NCBI RefSeq assembly: GCF_016920785.2
Contig: NW_024609837.1
Location: forward strand, 53,124,671 to 53,188,670
Direction: 5' to 3'
Source: Ixodes scapularis
Lineage: Eukaryota > Arthropoda > Arachnida > Ixodida > Ixodidae
DNA: 64,000 bases
The notes beneath the pieces were generated by a model. That model worked only from the letters and a program-made list of their open reading frames with translations. It did not search any database and was not told the origin of the DNA. Below, in pieces: positions 11,470 through 22,640 of the stretch (positions within the stretch are counted from its first letter, which is position 1; the number at the start of each line of letters is the position of its first letter). A program made the translations under genes and the position numbers.

Positions 11470-11990
11470 TTAATTCATTTACACAAATATATTAATTCTC
11501 AAAGTAAGGAATTGCGTAATTACAGAAGTTTTATATATACATATTGAACTCGACGACCACCATAACGACATATAAGAAATCTAAAAGCAAGGCTATTGAA
11601 CACTTTCTACCATCACTTATAAGCTTATAAGCCTAATTTAGTTCCGGACAACAGGGGAAAACTATAGCTTGGATCAAATTATCGAAAAAAATAATCACAA
11701 CATGCATATTGACACTCGCGCTCAATTCTAGAATTAATGCCCAGCATACAAAAATAAGCGGAAATTATAACATCAATTTCACCCTTAAAAGACAACTGAG
11801 ACTCTTTATATACACCTTAATCACGCGTGCACTCGACCGGGCGTCATGGGACATTGATAAGCTGTTCCAGTCTTCCTAGATAAATGCACGACAACTGTAT
11901 AGAATAATTAATAGTCAACATGTTTCTAAGTATTAAAGCAATTATCCGCTGATTTAACATCGTAAGTTAACATTCCACAGTCCCTTATGA
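11470..11990. other. AT-rich stretch, nothing identified
   Basis: No frame, repeat or RNA gene that I can support between the LINE tail and the next LINE fragment. Confidence 0.4.
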
Positions 11991-12420
11991 ATGGAATCTT
12001 TCGAAACAATTACCATTTGTATATTTTAAAATGCTCGAATTCTGTGCACATCTGTTTATATCAATTTTGAAAATATCGAAAATCATTGGTCTAAGTAGGG
12101 ACCCTTGTGGCACACCCGAAAGCAGTACCCTTCAAGAATAGGCATGAAGTTTTGGTGACTAAACAAGTAATCCAGAAATAATACGCAAAGTAAAGGTCAC
12201 ATGCCGTAAAATTGCAATTTGTGTTTTAAGTAACGGATGAATAACCAAGTCAAAGCCTTTGATATATCGAAATATACTGTATTCACCTGACTACGCCCAT
12301 TGATAGCAGGGGAGAAAAAGTTTAAAATTGACAGTAAATATATCTCCACTGATATCGCTTCACAAATTCATGTGGTATATATGGGTAACTTTGTTTTTTG
12401 AAAAATTTATTATATGTCTA
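11990..12420 (-). mobile_element. LINE reverse-transcriptase fragment, minus strand
   Basis: On the minus strand this stretch reads YFDISKAFDLVIHPLLKTQI, the motif A block of LINE reverse transcriptases with its catalytic Asp. About 60 residues later comes SGVPQGSLLRPMIFDIF, the motif B block. The two are in the expected order and roughly the expected distance apart, with at least one frame interruption. No endonuclease and no tail are seen, so it is an internal fragment. It differs in orientation and sequence from the LINE at 10,050-11,466. 12,430-12,930 is AT-rich with no feature. Confidence 0.75.
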
Positions 12421-12929
12421 AACAAAACAATTTATTAAATTTTTGCGAAAAGATATAGCAAGTTGATACGGCTCTTTATCTTTTTGCATAATTCATTGTT
12501 CCATTTTTATGAATTTGTTAAAATAAAAAAAAATATTGAGCAAATTTCGAAGTTAAGTTTAGTTTTATGTTGTGCACCAACATTTTATCTTGCATCCATG
12601 GAACCAATCATTATTTCTGACAAAACGGCTGGTATAGTATAAGTTATAACTCTAGGATAGCGATGCGGATACTTACGAGGTTTGTTATTTTGTAGCTGAG
12701 ATTAAGAGTGAAGTGGAAGACCTTTTGAAAGTCAACCATTGCCTGGAAAATGAATCACACAAAGTAAAGGTTACAGCATGAATTGTTATGGAAGCATATT
12801 CAGATGATGCCAGTATTTATTCAGTAATTGTCGAAGCGCTTGAAGGTTAGTAGGATTGCTTTTAACATTATAAATATTTACATATAGATACATTGTTCAG
12901 TTGCAATATTTGAATATTCGAACGCAAAC

Positions 12930-13060
12930 ATGATTGATAGATATATCCGTGGTTGGGTGGAACAATTTAAATACAAATATATATAACGAAATCCCTAATA
13001 TAATGACCCAACGTTTCGAAACCTGTTTGGTATCTTCTTCATGGGTGACTGAATTGCACG
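12930..13060 (-). repeat. Penelope-like untranslated-region remnant
   Basis: The stretch around 12,990-13,060 contains CCAACGTTTCGAAACCTG and a TCTTCTTCATGGGTGAC block. On the minus strand this is the AAGAAGA...GTTTCGAAACGTTGG type of sequence found next to Penelope-like elements; compare 17,210-17,260, where a similar motif adjoins a clear GIY-YIG fragment. It abuts the second gypsy element. Assignment is by resemblance only. Confidence 0.4.
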
Positions 13061-13154
13061 GGGCAGCAGGAATTCTCGTCTCTCTTGTCTGCCAAGAACG
13101 ATCCTTCTCTACAGAGGCGGTCCTCCTTAATTGTCCTTGCCAAGTAAAGGGACG

Positions 13155-13684
13155 TCTTCAATACCTTCACACTCACGGAAGACCAGAAACAGAACTACGC
13201 CGAGGTGACCCACAAGTTTCAGGAATACTGTACACCGAAAGCCAACGAGACCTTCGAGCGCCATGTTTTCCGAAAGACCCACCAAGCAGAAAGTCAGTCA
13301 TTGGACTAATGTATGAAAGAACTGAAGGTCAAGGTGCTCTCGAGCAATTTCGGCGTCCTGACGGATTCCTTGGTGAGGGATCAGATTGTCGATGGCATCA
13401 GAGATGATAAACTTCGTGAACGCCCCCTAAGAGAGGACGACTTGACCCTGGAAGGAGCACCTAGAATCTGCGAATCCGCAGAGAAGTCTTCAGAACAAGC
13501 CAAGATGGGGCTGAGTCAGCACCCCACTCCGGAAGAGCAGGTAGATGCTACACAAGAGAAACAAGAACACACCGCAAATGAGATCTCGAAAGTGCAACAG
13601 ATTTCACCAACCACGCCGATGCCCAGCTTTTGGCAAAATCTGCAATACATGTCGAAGGAAGCGTCATTTCGCGATCTGCTGTGA
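13155..13684 (+). pseudogene. gag fragment of second gypsy element
   Basis: In one frame the plus strand reads NYAEVTHKFQEYCTPKANET, then FERHVFRKTHQ. After a stop near 13,307 comes MKELKVKVLSSNFGVLTDSL and DQIVDGIRDDKLRERPLRED, followed by ICESAEKS. This is the capsid-like domain typical of arthropod gypsy elements: a KF..Y..P..NE opening and an RD.IV.GI.D..LRE..L block. The nucleocapsid continues in another frame from 13,545. Stops and shifts make it non-functional. Confidence 0.8.
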
Positions 13685-14366
13685 CGCAGAGTCCCACGTC
13701 GAGCAGCGCCGACCACAGGTGGAGGAAGTTCAGAAGCAGGCAGAAAGTGACTTCGATATTCTTCAGGTGGGAGAGTCCGGGACAAGCGCAGAGGAGGACT
13801 GGCTGCTGAAGGCAAGAATTGGGAAAGCGCCTGCCGAGTTCAAGGTCGACACCGCTTCTCAAGTGAACCTCTTACCTGTGTCTTTCTTTCGGAACGCGAG
13901 CACAAAGCAACAGCTGCTGCCAAGTCCGGCAGTGTTGCGTAGCTACAACGGTAGTGCTATCGGCCACCTGGGGAAAGCTAGGTTTGTGCTCCAACTAGAA
14001 GATGGAGCCGTTGCGGTTGAGTTTTTTGTCGTCAAGAAAGGCAAGCGAGCGCTACCGGGACTCCAGACCTGCGAAGCGGTGGGCTTGGTGAATCGCGCGC
14101 ATGAAATTGCCACCTCCATAGATACTGGAACCCGAATGCAACGAGAATTTCCATCACTGTTTCAAGGCATCGGAAAATTGCAACGTTCATACAGCATCGC
14201 CTTCAAAGAAGCTGCTGTGCCCGTGATTCAACCCACTCGTCGTGTGCCTCAAGCGCTCATGGAGCCATTCAAGCAGGAACTTAATCGGATGGAGGAGGCG
14301 GGTATAATCACAAGAATGAAGGCTCCCTCGGACTGGGTCAGCCCACTTGTCATAGTCAAAAAGTAA
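13545..14366 (+). pseudogene. Nucleocapsid, protease and reverse-transcriptase start of second gypsy element
   Basis: The 273-residue frame begins in a degenerate first zinc knuckle (C17 to C26), has a second knuckle-like CNTC...H...C at residues 33-45, and a retropepsin-like site VDTASQVNLLPVSFF at about residues 101-115. The normal DTGA is DTAS here, which removes the flexible glycine and probably activity. It then shows the linker into reverse transcriptase (VPVIQPTRRVP, EEAGIITRM, DWVSPLVIVKK) and stops just after the VIVKK block. The gap to the next segment at 14,432 is a shift plus a short loss around the usual VRxCxD motif. Confidence 0.85.
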
Positions 14367-14431
14367 AACGGCAGTTTGAAGGTATGTATCCTAGCAGAAT
14401 AAATGAGTCTTTGAGACGTGAGCACTTTTAA

Positions 14432-14869
14432 ATGCCAAGGAGAGAAGACATAGAAGCTGAACTTGCCAATGCCACTGTGTTTTCGAAACTTGATGCAAGG
14501 TCAGGCTTCCATCAGATCCCGCTGACGGATGAAACATCGCGAATTTGTACATTCGGCACGCCCTTCGGGCGGTACCAATTTTTGAGGTTGCCTTTTGTAT
14601 TGGCTTTTGCACCCGAAGTGTTTCAGCGTGCAGTGTCTGAGGTTTTTGAGGGACTGAAGGGAGTACGGGTATATATCAATGACGTACTCGTTTGGGGAGC
14701 TACCCGCGAGGAGCATAATGAGCGACTGAGATTAACCATGCAGGCTGCACACAGGGCAGGATTGAGGCCAAATTCAGAAAAATGTCAATTTGGAATTCCG
14801 GAAGTTGTTTTTCTTGGCGATGTAGTGAGTAAAGAAGGAAGGACCCAAGCCTTCTCGATACCATCTTGA
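14432..14869 (+). pseudogene. Reverse transcriptase core of second gypsy element
   Basis: The segment carries FSKLDARSGFHQIPL (motif A, catalytic Asp in KLDA), then FGRYQFLRLPFVLAFAPEVF, where the usual PFG is changed, then VYINDVLVWGATREEHNERL. The catalytic YxDD box is YIND, so one of the two metal-binding aspartates is replaced. The thumb motif VVFLGDVVSKEG follows. The frame ends near 14,865, and the next block (APTNKKAVQRMIGVINYFGN, about 14,879-14,940) is in another frame. Confidence 0.88.
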
Positions 14870-15005
14870 ACCTCGAAGCGCCCACAAACAAGAAGGCTGT
14901 TCAGCGCATGATCGGCGTCATAAACTACTTCGGAAATTACATTCCCCGTTTGTCTAAACATACAGCCAACCTTCGAAGGCTGCTTCACGAAGGTGCACTT
15001 TTTGA

Positions 15006-15600
15006 GTGGATCACATGATCGCATGCTTCCATTCGCATGAACACGAATGGAAGCAGCTGAAACTAATGCTCACGAGTGCTCCAGTTCTTGCTCTTTTTGA
15101 ACCAGACAGGACGACAAAACTGTCGGCTGATGCTTCGAAGGACGGAATCGGAGTAGTCTTACTGCAGCTATATGACCGATCATGGCGTCCTGTATCGTAT
15201 GCTTCCAGGTCATTATCGGACTGCGAGTCACGATACTCTCAAATGGAAAAGGAGGCACTTGGACTGGTATTCGGGTGTGAGAGGTTCCACGACCCAACAT
15301 ACGCTAGGCACATTATTCTAGAAGCTGATCACAGTCCATTGGTCGCACTGTCTAAAAAGAGCCTCGGTGGTGTGCCACCTCGACTACAATGTTTCTTTTT
15401 GAGACTGATGAAATATGATTTCTCCCTTCTTTTTCTGCCAGGAAAAAAGCTCGTGCTCGCTGACGCTTTGTCAAGAACAGTACAACCAGGTCCACAAGAA
15501 AAACAATACTCTCTAGATGGTGAAGTGCATGCTGTGGGAATGCTTGCTGCAGTTGTGAGTGAGACGACACAGAACCTGCTCAGAACCGAAACAAAAAAGA
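15006..15600 (+). pseudogene. RNase H of second gypsy element
   Basis: The frame starts in the connection region (LTSAPVLALFEPDR) and contains the RNase H signature KLSADASKDGIGVVLLQ, with its first catalytic Asp, then YSQMEKEALGLVFGCERF with the Glu. Next come LEADHSPLVAL and VLADALSRTVQPG near the end of the domain. All four positions of the acidic set look present, so this domain is better preserved than the protease and polymerase. The frame continues to 15,725 out of register with the element. Confidence 0.88.
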
Positions 15601-15607
15601 TCCCGAG

Positions 15608-15845
15608 TTGCAACATGTCCTACGATGTCTACAAAATAGGGACACACTGCAAGGCGACTTCAGTTCGTTGGATCCCGAGCTATCAGCGATTGACGGAATA
15701 CTTTTTAAAGCAACAACGGTACTAATACCTAATGCCCTTCGGCGAGTTATGCTAGCTCGGGTACATCAAGCAAGGGCATTTGGGCATTAACAAATGCAAA
15801 GAAAGAGCGCGTCGGCAACACCGATGCGCGATACAGCTCTGGGGC
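15608..15845 (+). pseudogene. Integrase N-terminus of second gypsy element, truncated
   Basis: A frame at 15,608-15,790 encodes the linker and the first residues of the integrase zinc finger (DGILFKATTVLIPNALRRVM, then LARVHQ and a His-containing segment). After a shift comes GINKCKERARR, the start of the HHCC finger helix. At about 15,845 the gypsy signal ends abruptly and Penelope-like sequence in the opposite orientation begins. No catalytic integrase core or 3' LTR is found, so the element is 3'-truncated. Confidence 0.75.
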
Positions 15846-15849
15846 TATA

Positions 15850-16350
15850 CATATGGCAAGGCACACAAAATACCACTTTCAAGTTTCTCGAATATGCAGG
15901 GTGTGCCACGACTCTATGAAAAGCCGTTTTTTGAAAATGAGGCTAGGTGTTTATCACGAGGGAGCTCGCAAAGTTGATCCGATGTTTGAGAACCTCGAAG
16001 CGCTCGGCGACGGCGCTCCGCTTACAGTCGGACTTTCGCACACCTTTCTTGTGCTGGTAGATTCGTTCCAGCAGGATCTCCGTTTCGCCGTTGTAGGTGG
16101 CGGCGCACACTGCGCGCGTTATCTCGTAGATCTTTTCCTGTGCTTTTTATTTGGGAGACGATATTTTGGTTACACATGAATCGTCCATAGTTGACACTGG
16201 CTTGTGAGCCATTTCAACGCAGTATTTTATAAGCACATGCGCCACGCTTCGCTGGTACATTTTTCGTAAGGAACGCTGATGAGCCCAATGCGGCGGGGCA
16301 CCTGATTTGGCTGACTCCACCTTGGCGACGGTGGATGCATTCAGCAATGT
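15850..16350 (-). pseudogene. Penelope-like element GIY-YIG fragment 1
   Basis: On the minus strand the linker before the endonuclease reads SLRKMYQRSVAHVLIKYCVE, then MAHKPVSTMDDS. In the next frame the GIY-YIG core is recognisable as an RA(V)CAATYNGET-like block, then ERIYQH and AVAERFEVLKHRINFA. It parallels the clearer copy at 17,394-17,784 (HKPVSAL, AAYIGET, ERMRQHQND, AVAEYFEVLNHRIDFA). Penelope-like elements pair a reverse transcriptase with this single-strand-nicking endonuclease. Only the endonuclease part is seen here, with frameshifts. Confidence 0.75.
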
Positions 16351-16379
16351 AGATTAAATATCCTTTTTTCTTGACGTCA

Positions 16380-17140
16380 GTAATGCTGTTTACAAATTTT
16401 AGTTGGGAATAGTTGGTAAATATCTGTGAAAGGTGAGCTTTAACTTACAGAAAAAAACGTAAAAAGATCTAAACAGGACAGAGTAACTGTTTTGTCCCGT
16501 TTTGTTTTTTCTTAGGTTGTTTTATAGGTTGAAGCTTCACCAGTAACGATGATGTGCTTTTCATTTGTCTCTCCGTGTTCGACCCGCAGATGATCATTGA
16601 TCTGGACTATACTTCGTTTCCCTTTACGATGGGTTTTAGAGAACGCTACGAGTCGTCCCAGCCAATCTAGAACTGTGAAGGTATCACACGACTACGCATA
16701 ACGCGCGTCGCTGCTCCCATTCCGAAAGTCTCGTGACACTCACACGACATTGGGTTGGCTTCGATGACTCGTAGCGTTTGCTGAGGTCCATCATCAGGTG
16801 AAACAGAGCATAGAGTGTCGCGAACGGAGTGTCTGTCTTTTAGAAAAAAATAAATGTCGACGTTTTAAGGTCCCGCAACTTCTGTTCTGTTAACTTCCTT
16901 GCCCCCGGTGCCTCCAACGCCTTCATCAGGACCCGGATAGCCCCACGGTCGTTACAAGTCAGTGCCCGTTATTGTTTGGGATCGCAGGCCCCCTTCGCGA
17001 ACCTGTCTGACCTCATCGGAGGATGTGAGAAGAGTTTCTGGCTGCATGCTACGCAACGAAGGTTTTAGGAGAGCTCAAGGCAAGGACGCAACACCCGGAC
17101 GAATCTGTGGTCTAGTACTTGAAAGCCAACATCTCCGACA
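16380..17140. other. Stretch between Penelope-like fragments, nothing firm
   Basis: No gene can be supported. Sequence at 16,750-17,100 may be untranslated or linker DNA of a Penelope-like element, since it lies between two such fragments. I could not find a protein motif in it. Confidence 0.3.
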
Positions 17141-17149
17141 GAAATATGT

Positions 17150-17930
17150 CTGGTGTGGGGAAACAATACAAAACAAAAAAACATATCTAACCGAAAGCTC
17201 AGAAACAATTAGTTCCCAAAGTTTCGGGGTCGACTTGACTCCGTCTTCAGGAGGTGACTAAATGGAACCGGACAGCGAGAGCTTCGACCTCTTCCTCTTC
17301 TACCAAGTTGATGTTTTGCTAACGTGATGCAGGCCCTGGACGTAAAGACACGGTAAGGTCCCCAGGTACCTGTTAATGTTCCCCGGTGTGTTCTTAATAT
17401 GCGAAGACTCCAAGAACAGACGTTTTCGGATATGTCGCTGTGTCTATCTCGTGCGCGTTCGCGAAGTCGATCCGATGATTGAGTACCTCAAAATATTCGG
17501 CGACGGCTCTACGCTCAAGATCAAAATTGCGCACATCGTTCTGGTGCTGGCGCATGCGTTCGGGAAAATATTTAGTTTCGCCAATGTAGGCAGCAGGGCA
17601 CTCTGCACACAGTATCTTGCAGACTACGCCTTGTCCTTTTTCTTTTGGGAGGCGATTTTGCGGCCTGGGCGAGAGCCGTACTAATGCTGACACTGGCTTG
17701 TGCGCCTTTTGAATCCCTTTTTTTTCGGAGCACACACGCCAGTCCCTCGCTGGTCTCTTTTACATAGGGGACACTGATGCGCACGATGACGCAGAGCTGT
17801 GTGTCATCCGGCGATCCATGGTTATGGTGCCTGCAACACTGCCAACGGGTGACGCGCTGAACAAAACTTCCTGTGTAGCCGTTTCTTTGGAGGTCAGCAA
17901 GGATGGTCTGTTTTTCTTATCTTTTATCCT
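17150..17930 (-). pseudogene. Penelope-like element GIY-YIG fragment 2
   Basis: The minus strand encodes SVPYVKETSEGLACVLRKK, then after a shift KAHKPVSALVRLSPRPQNRL, GVVCKILCAECPAAYIGET (the GIY-YIG core, with AYIGET as the YIG part) and FPERMRQHQNDVRNFDLE (catalytic Arg region). AVAEYFEVLNHRIDFANAHE follows. Downstream at 17,190-17,260 lies a self-complementary tail with GTCAAGTCGACCCCGAAAC, as seen next to such elements. The copy lacks the reverse transcriptase, so it is 5'-truncated. The partner at 15,850-16,350 has the same orientation. Confidence 0.85.
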
Positions 17931-18349
17931 TGTTCGACGAGCAGATGGTCATTGCTCTAGACAAGAGAGTAGAAATCACTGACGCCTTGTGACTCGCTGG
18001 TGGGTTCGAGTCAAAATCAAGGTAACGTCCGGATTCCAACACGCACCGGACGCTACCTTGAGACAAGTCGCTTGTTAAAGGCAGACTTACTTCAAGGCTG
18101 AATAAACATACCCACAACAATTTTTGTTTTTGTAAAAGTTAAAAAAAGATTTTTTTTTTTTTTTGTGCAGATTGATTTTTAAGTTTTTAGATCTTTTGAG
18201 GCCATTTATTCTGAGGAAAGGTTCTTCGGGAAAATGTCTTGGTGCCGTGTTATTTAAAAGCAGGAACACGTGCTATATCCGGTTGCTTAGGCAAGAAAAG
18301 GTTATTGCCACGGGAAGCCGCCTATTCCAGAATTGAGCGCAAAATGCAA

Positions 18350-18549
18350 AATGGCATGGGACTCCGAAAAGGGAGTCCCATGCCATTCTGTTCAGCGAAG
18401 TTTCGTCAAGCGACATTCGTTTTAGAGCGCTGCTCTTAGGCGCCCGTTTCCGGCTTGAGTGGCGTCGCCGTCGCCGTAACCGCGCGGTGTGTTATGGGAA
18501 ACGTCCCATAATGCACCGCGGTGACGTTTCGGCGCCGCGCCGAAACGTC
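18350..18549. repeat. Three consecutive strong hairpins
   Basis: Hairpin 1 (18,350-18,387) is a 16-bp perfect stem AATGGCATGGGACTCC with a 6-base loop. Hairpin 2 (18,483-18,520) has a 17-bp stem CGCGGTGTGTTATGGGA with two mismatches and a 4-base loop. Hairpin 3 (18,523-18,549) is a 12-bp perfect stem GACGTTTCGGCG with a 3-base loop. Family and function are unknown. A short purine-rich GGAGGAGGGG block follows. 17,935-18,340 and 18,560-19,050 hold no other feature apart from short A and T runs. Confidence 0.8.
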
Positions 18550-19051
18550 GCGTGATGAAGCGCGTTTCGCGCGTGAAAGAAGGAGGAGGGGAGGAGGAGA
18601 TGGCACGGATGAGGAGAAGGGGCCTACCCTCCCCTCAGTACCCTCCCCTCCTCCTCCTCAAGAGCTGCGCTCTAATTCGCCGTTACAGTATGTCGAGCGT
18701 TGACCGTTCACGAAAATGTGTAAAGGAAAACTAGGAACATTAGGCAATAATAAACTGAAGAATATCCAATATAAAATATTTACCTGCTGCGTGACCCATA
18801 CTAACCAGGCGTTCACTGCCTCTTGATTCTCAGTATTGAGGGAGTCGTCAATAACGTACTTAATGGAAACAGTAAATGAATCTGAAATATTCCAGATAGG
18901 TACGTTTTCTAAAAAGAATATTTTAATACCTTATTCGATATAGGTTTAAAAATCAGAAACAAAAACATATAAACACGCGACACTTGTTTATTTAGCGTAA
19001 TGTGGTCACAAGTGCAGTTTCATCAAATTTAATCAAAACACACAAACTGTA

Positions 19052-19477
19052 CACTCTCAAGAAAAAAGGGTGTCAAAAGGTGTATCGTTACACCCTTTGT
19101 CCCATATAATACACCCAAAAACTTCAATTGGACGTACAGCGCCCTACAGTCGAACAGACGGCCCGACATTTTACGAGGGGCTTGGTAGCCATGTGGTACA
19201 ACATTTTAAATAGCAAAAGTACGTATAAAAGACCACATAAAGAAAACAGAGTTTTTACAGTAGGGCCAAGAAAACCCAGATTATTTTTCTTGTTGTCAGT
19301 AAAACGTACATTAGCTATTTTGATAAGTTGTACCACACGGCTATCAAGCCCCTCGTAAAATTTCGTGCTGTCTGTTTGACTGTAGGGCGCTGTACGTCGA
19401 ATTGAAGTTTTGGGGTCTATTATATGGGACAGAGGGTGTAAAAATACACCTTTTGACACCCTTTTTTCTTGAGAGTG
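19052..19477. mobile_element. TA-flanked MITE with 152-bp inverted repeats
   Basis: CACTCTCAAGAAAAAAGGGT at the left end is mirrored exactly at the right end (19,458-19,477). The inverted repeats extend about 152 bp (19,052-19,203 and 19,326-19,477) at roughly 90% identity by eye. TA lies on both sides (19,050-19,051 and 19,478-19,479), the target duplication of Tc1/mariner-type elements. The 122-bp centre has no transposase, so this is a non-autonomous copy. The superfamily is inferred from the TA target. Confidence 0.88.
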
Positions 19478-19479
19478 TA

Positions 19480-22380
19480 GTATATGGCATAAGGCCGCGA
19501 CATTATCGAAGGCGACTTGCTAGTTCAAAAAGAGATCACAACTGCGCGAACACAACCTTATGCGCTTTGGATGAAGGGCTTGCCTTTGTGGATCAGTACT
19601 GAATATTGTTTAATACCAATAGCACATTTTGGTTAGATTGCGCGTTATAAAACGAACGCTTGATTATTCGAATAAAAAAAAGCAGTACGGGTGCGCGACG
19701 AGATTTTTATTTTTGTCTTTTTATGACGTGCTATATTGGGATTATGCTGGTTAAGTTTTCACTACAGCCGTATTGGCGTTAGTATAGCGTTTTGTTGGAG
19801 CTGGACTACAACTCATGTATCAAGATACGGTATCTTAACACGTCATGAAGCCGTCGCTTGTTTCAAGCTTAAACTGAATATCGAAAGAGGTATTGTGTCT
19901 CGGCAGTTTTATGAATTGAGGGTAATATACACCAATTCCAACTTGCATTTTTTTTTTAATTTTAGACATATAAAGCTTATAAAGATTAACGGCATCAATG
20001 TTAGGGGTGAGATTCAGGGGCAGCGGAAGCTACAACTTCCCGGAAACAGGTACCGGAAACTGTCGTAGCTGAAAGCTACAAGAAAATGTGAATGAATGAA
20101 ACTTCTTTAAATCGCTGCGACAATATACGTCTATGGAAAACATCAAAACTGCTCTTTCTTTCTATGACAAGGTTGTATACTTCTGCGTCAGCTCGACCGC
20201 TGTTAATCGCAATGCAAATTGGTTTCCTTTTTTATTACTTATATCTGGGTCAGTCGCCTAATGCAAAGTAACGTTCCGTTCCTTCGTGTAATTCCTTGCC
20301 TCAAAAATGGCGCTGTTTGAGTATTGCTTATTTATTTGCTTTTGACTACTATAAATTGAGGGATTCTGAAAGATCAGTTATGTTTAGCGTGATTTCGGCT
20401 AACTACGATTTTTTTTTTTTTTTTATCACTGCCACTAAGAAATATTCCTCCCTTGAGATTCCATGCCCACCGAAAGAGAGCTCCTCGCTATGTTTCTGAG
20501 CATTAGGTTTGATTTGGTTAAATGTATGAAAATCACAAACAAACATACCTTTGAGGTAGATTGATATAGTTTGGGATAATGCTCAGTTGCCGCAAAAAAA
20601 GATGGATACAAACGAGCAGTTGCCGTGCCAACGAAAAAGCGGCACCTGATACCGCAGCCGCGCAAATTTAACAGAACTGAGATTGCCTGGCGCGGGTGCC
20701 TTAGTTGTAGCACGGGGGAGGTCGGCAGACATCAGCTGTTGTCAATGCGGATTTTCAAAAACACCACAGTACTTCCTCGAGCGGAATAACTCTGCTCATA
20801 CATCATGCAAAATACTCGGTGTTCGCTGCAGATATGATGAAAAAAATATTGGCGGGCACGTGTCAAGCGTGCGCGTTCTTCACACGAATGTATGATTCGA
20901 ACATGGCAGCATACATGCTTTGCACGATGTATTAGCAGTTTTACCTCAGCGTAAGACTTTTGCCTGCCATGCTGAGGATGTGGGGTCTTCTTTTGCTTGG
21001 TCGTAGAAAGGAGTGATATCTTTTTTTGCACTCTTTTAGTGTCATTGATGGTTTTTGAAACGCCGAACGGGGTAGGATCATAGATGAGTGTATTAATCCA
21101 GTCATTTTCTTTTGTAAACAATTACTGTCTGTCGAAGCCTCTCCAGGATTGAAAGGTGAAAACGGTTTGACTACTTTCGCTCTAGGCGTGTTAGTGAAAA
21201 CGCAGCACCCCGTGCGGCAATGTTGGCGTTCCTGCTGTCGAATACTTGTGCTAACTCATCCTCGTGCAGACAACTTTCTCCAAGGCCCCTGGTGAGGCAT
21301 ATATAAGGTTTGTGAATTTAATCCCCAAACTGGCAATAATCCGCTTCACGCACGCGTAGTAATGTCGCGAAACCGGAATATTTTGACGCACTAGACTATT
21401 GCATAACAATGTGCAAAGATTGATTCTGTTCAGACGTGTCTCCTAGTGAGTGTGGCGTATGGCATGAGGTGTCTTGTTCGTCGTCTTGATAATCTCACAG
21501 CCCATACGGCGTTGATTGTGATATTATTTGTTAACAGAAAAAGGGATAGTTAAACTTGAAAATTTTTTTGACTCCCCAGAACGGACATCTGCCATAAGAC
21601 TCTATACCTACATATTCAAAGAAGTAATTTATGCCAGCGATATGTAGAATCTATCCATCCTAAACACAAATATGTAAAAAAAAGTAAACCATATTTCATA
21701 AGCATATATGTTTCTTAAAATTCTGCAAATAATCGGGGAATTAAACTGACGGACCGCCGTAAACGGGCACTATCAACAATTCCAGTTATATTAATACTGT
21801 ACTCATTTCAACAATATTTAGAGATTTTTCAAGGCACACGCGACATGTTGAACGTATAGAAATTACAAAGAAAGACAGGAGACTATATTCGTAAGTTGTA
21901 AGTGGAGTGCTCGATTTCGGCGAACGGTATCATGCTGGACAAATGGCAATGTTGCGAAGTTTTATCACGATTATATAGCGGTGACATACAGCATGTGACA
22001 ACTATAGACAGTGACTTTATTACGGCTGTCATTCCTTTCCCACGAATTGCAAGTTGATTGCAGGTGATAGGGTAAAAAAGTACAGCCCTACAGACCAGCG
22101 CTCTCAATACGTTTTAGCATGGATAAAGTTTCTCTTAATTTTTTCTGCAAGTTTAGTGGGAGGCTAGAAAACTTAGTTTTGAACGAGATTTTGCACAAAA
22201 GGTTAATAAACGTTTCGATGCATGCTTATTTTTTAAAACTGAAATAATAGTTTTTAGGCTCTCATTTGACTGCGGCTTCGTGGAACAAGACGGAAATAAA
22301 AATTCACATGTAAAATTCTCCAGCTTGGTTGTTAATATGGCTAATCGATTCAGACTCCCATCCTAGCATGCTTTTTTGCA
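19480..22380. other. Intergenic stretch with no supported gene
   Basis: Frames are short. The longest is a 129-codon minus frame at 20,732-21,121 (basic, with RQKSYAEVKLLIHRAKHVCC). I recognise no domain in it, and stop-free runs of this size are expected by chance in 64 kb. Several T-runs occur (for example 20,410-20,424). Nothing else can be supported. Confidence 0.4.
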
Positions 22381-22384
22381 GAAG

Positions 22385-22640
22385 CCGGATAATGGCTTAT
22401 AAAATAAAAAGCGCTAGCAAACACAAGGACAAAAAAGAAAGGCGAACAGGACGAGCGCTTACTCTTAACTGAACATTAATTTAAAAACATCTAAAGCAAA
22501 CAACCTCCGAAAAAAAAACACTATGACTTAGTCTCGTCATTCATCACCACGTGTCAATCAAATCACTCTCTTTTTTGATGCAGAAAAATTGACGGCTGGC
22601 TAACACAGCCTTCAATGCCCTCGTTATAATATACGCCCTC
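22385..22640. repeat. Possible Penelope-like tail remnant
   Basis: AGCGCTAGCAAACACAAGGA, then GGACGAGCGCTTACTCTTAA followed by CTGAACATTAAT, resembles the GGCTGACTCGCTACTGAAGT tail at 57,625-57,645, which belongs to a Penelope-like inverted repeat. Similarity is limited to short blocks, so the assignment is weak. Confidence 0.35.

Noticed and set aside
18350..18387. microRNA precursor
   Set aside because: The stem is only 16 bp with a 6-base loop, shorter than a usual precursor; the neighbouring hairpins point to a repeat.
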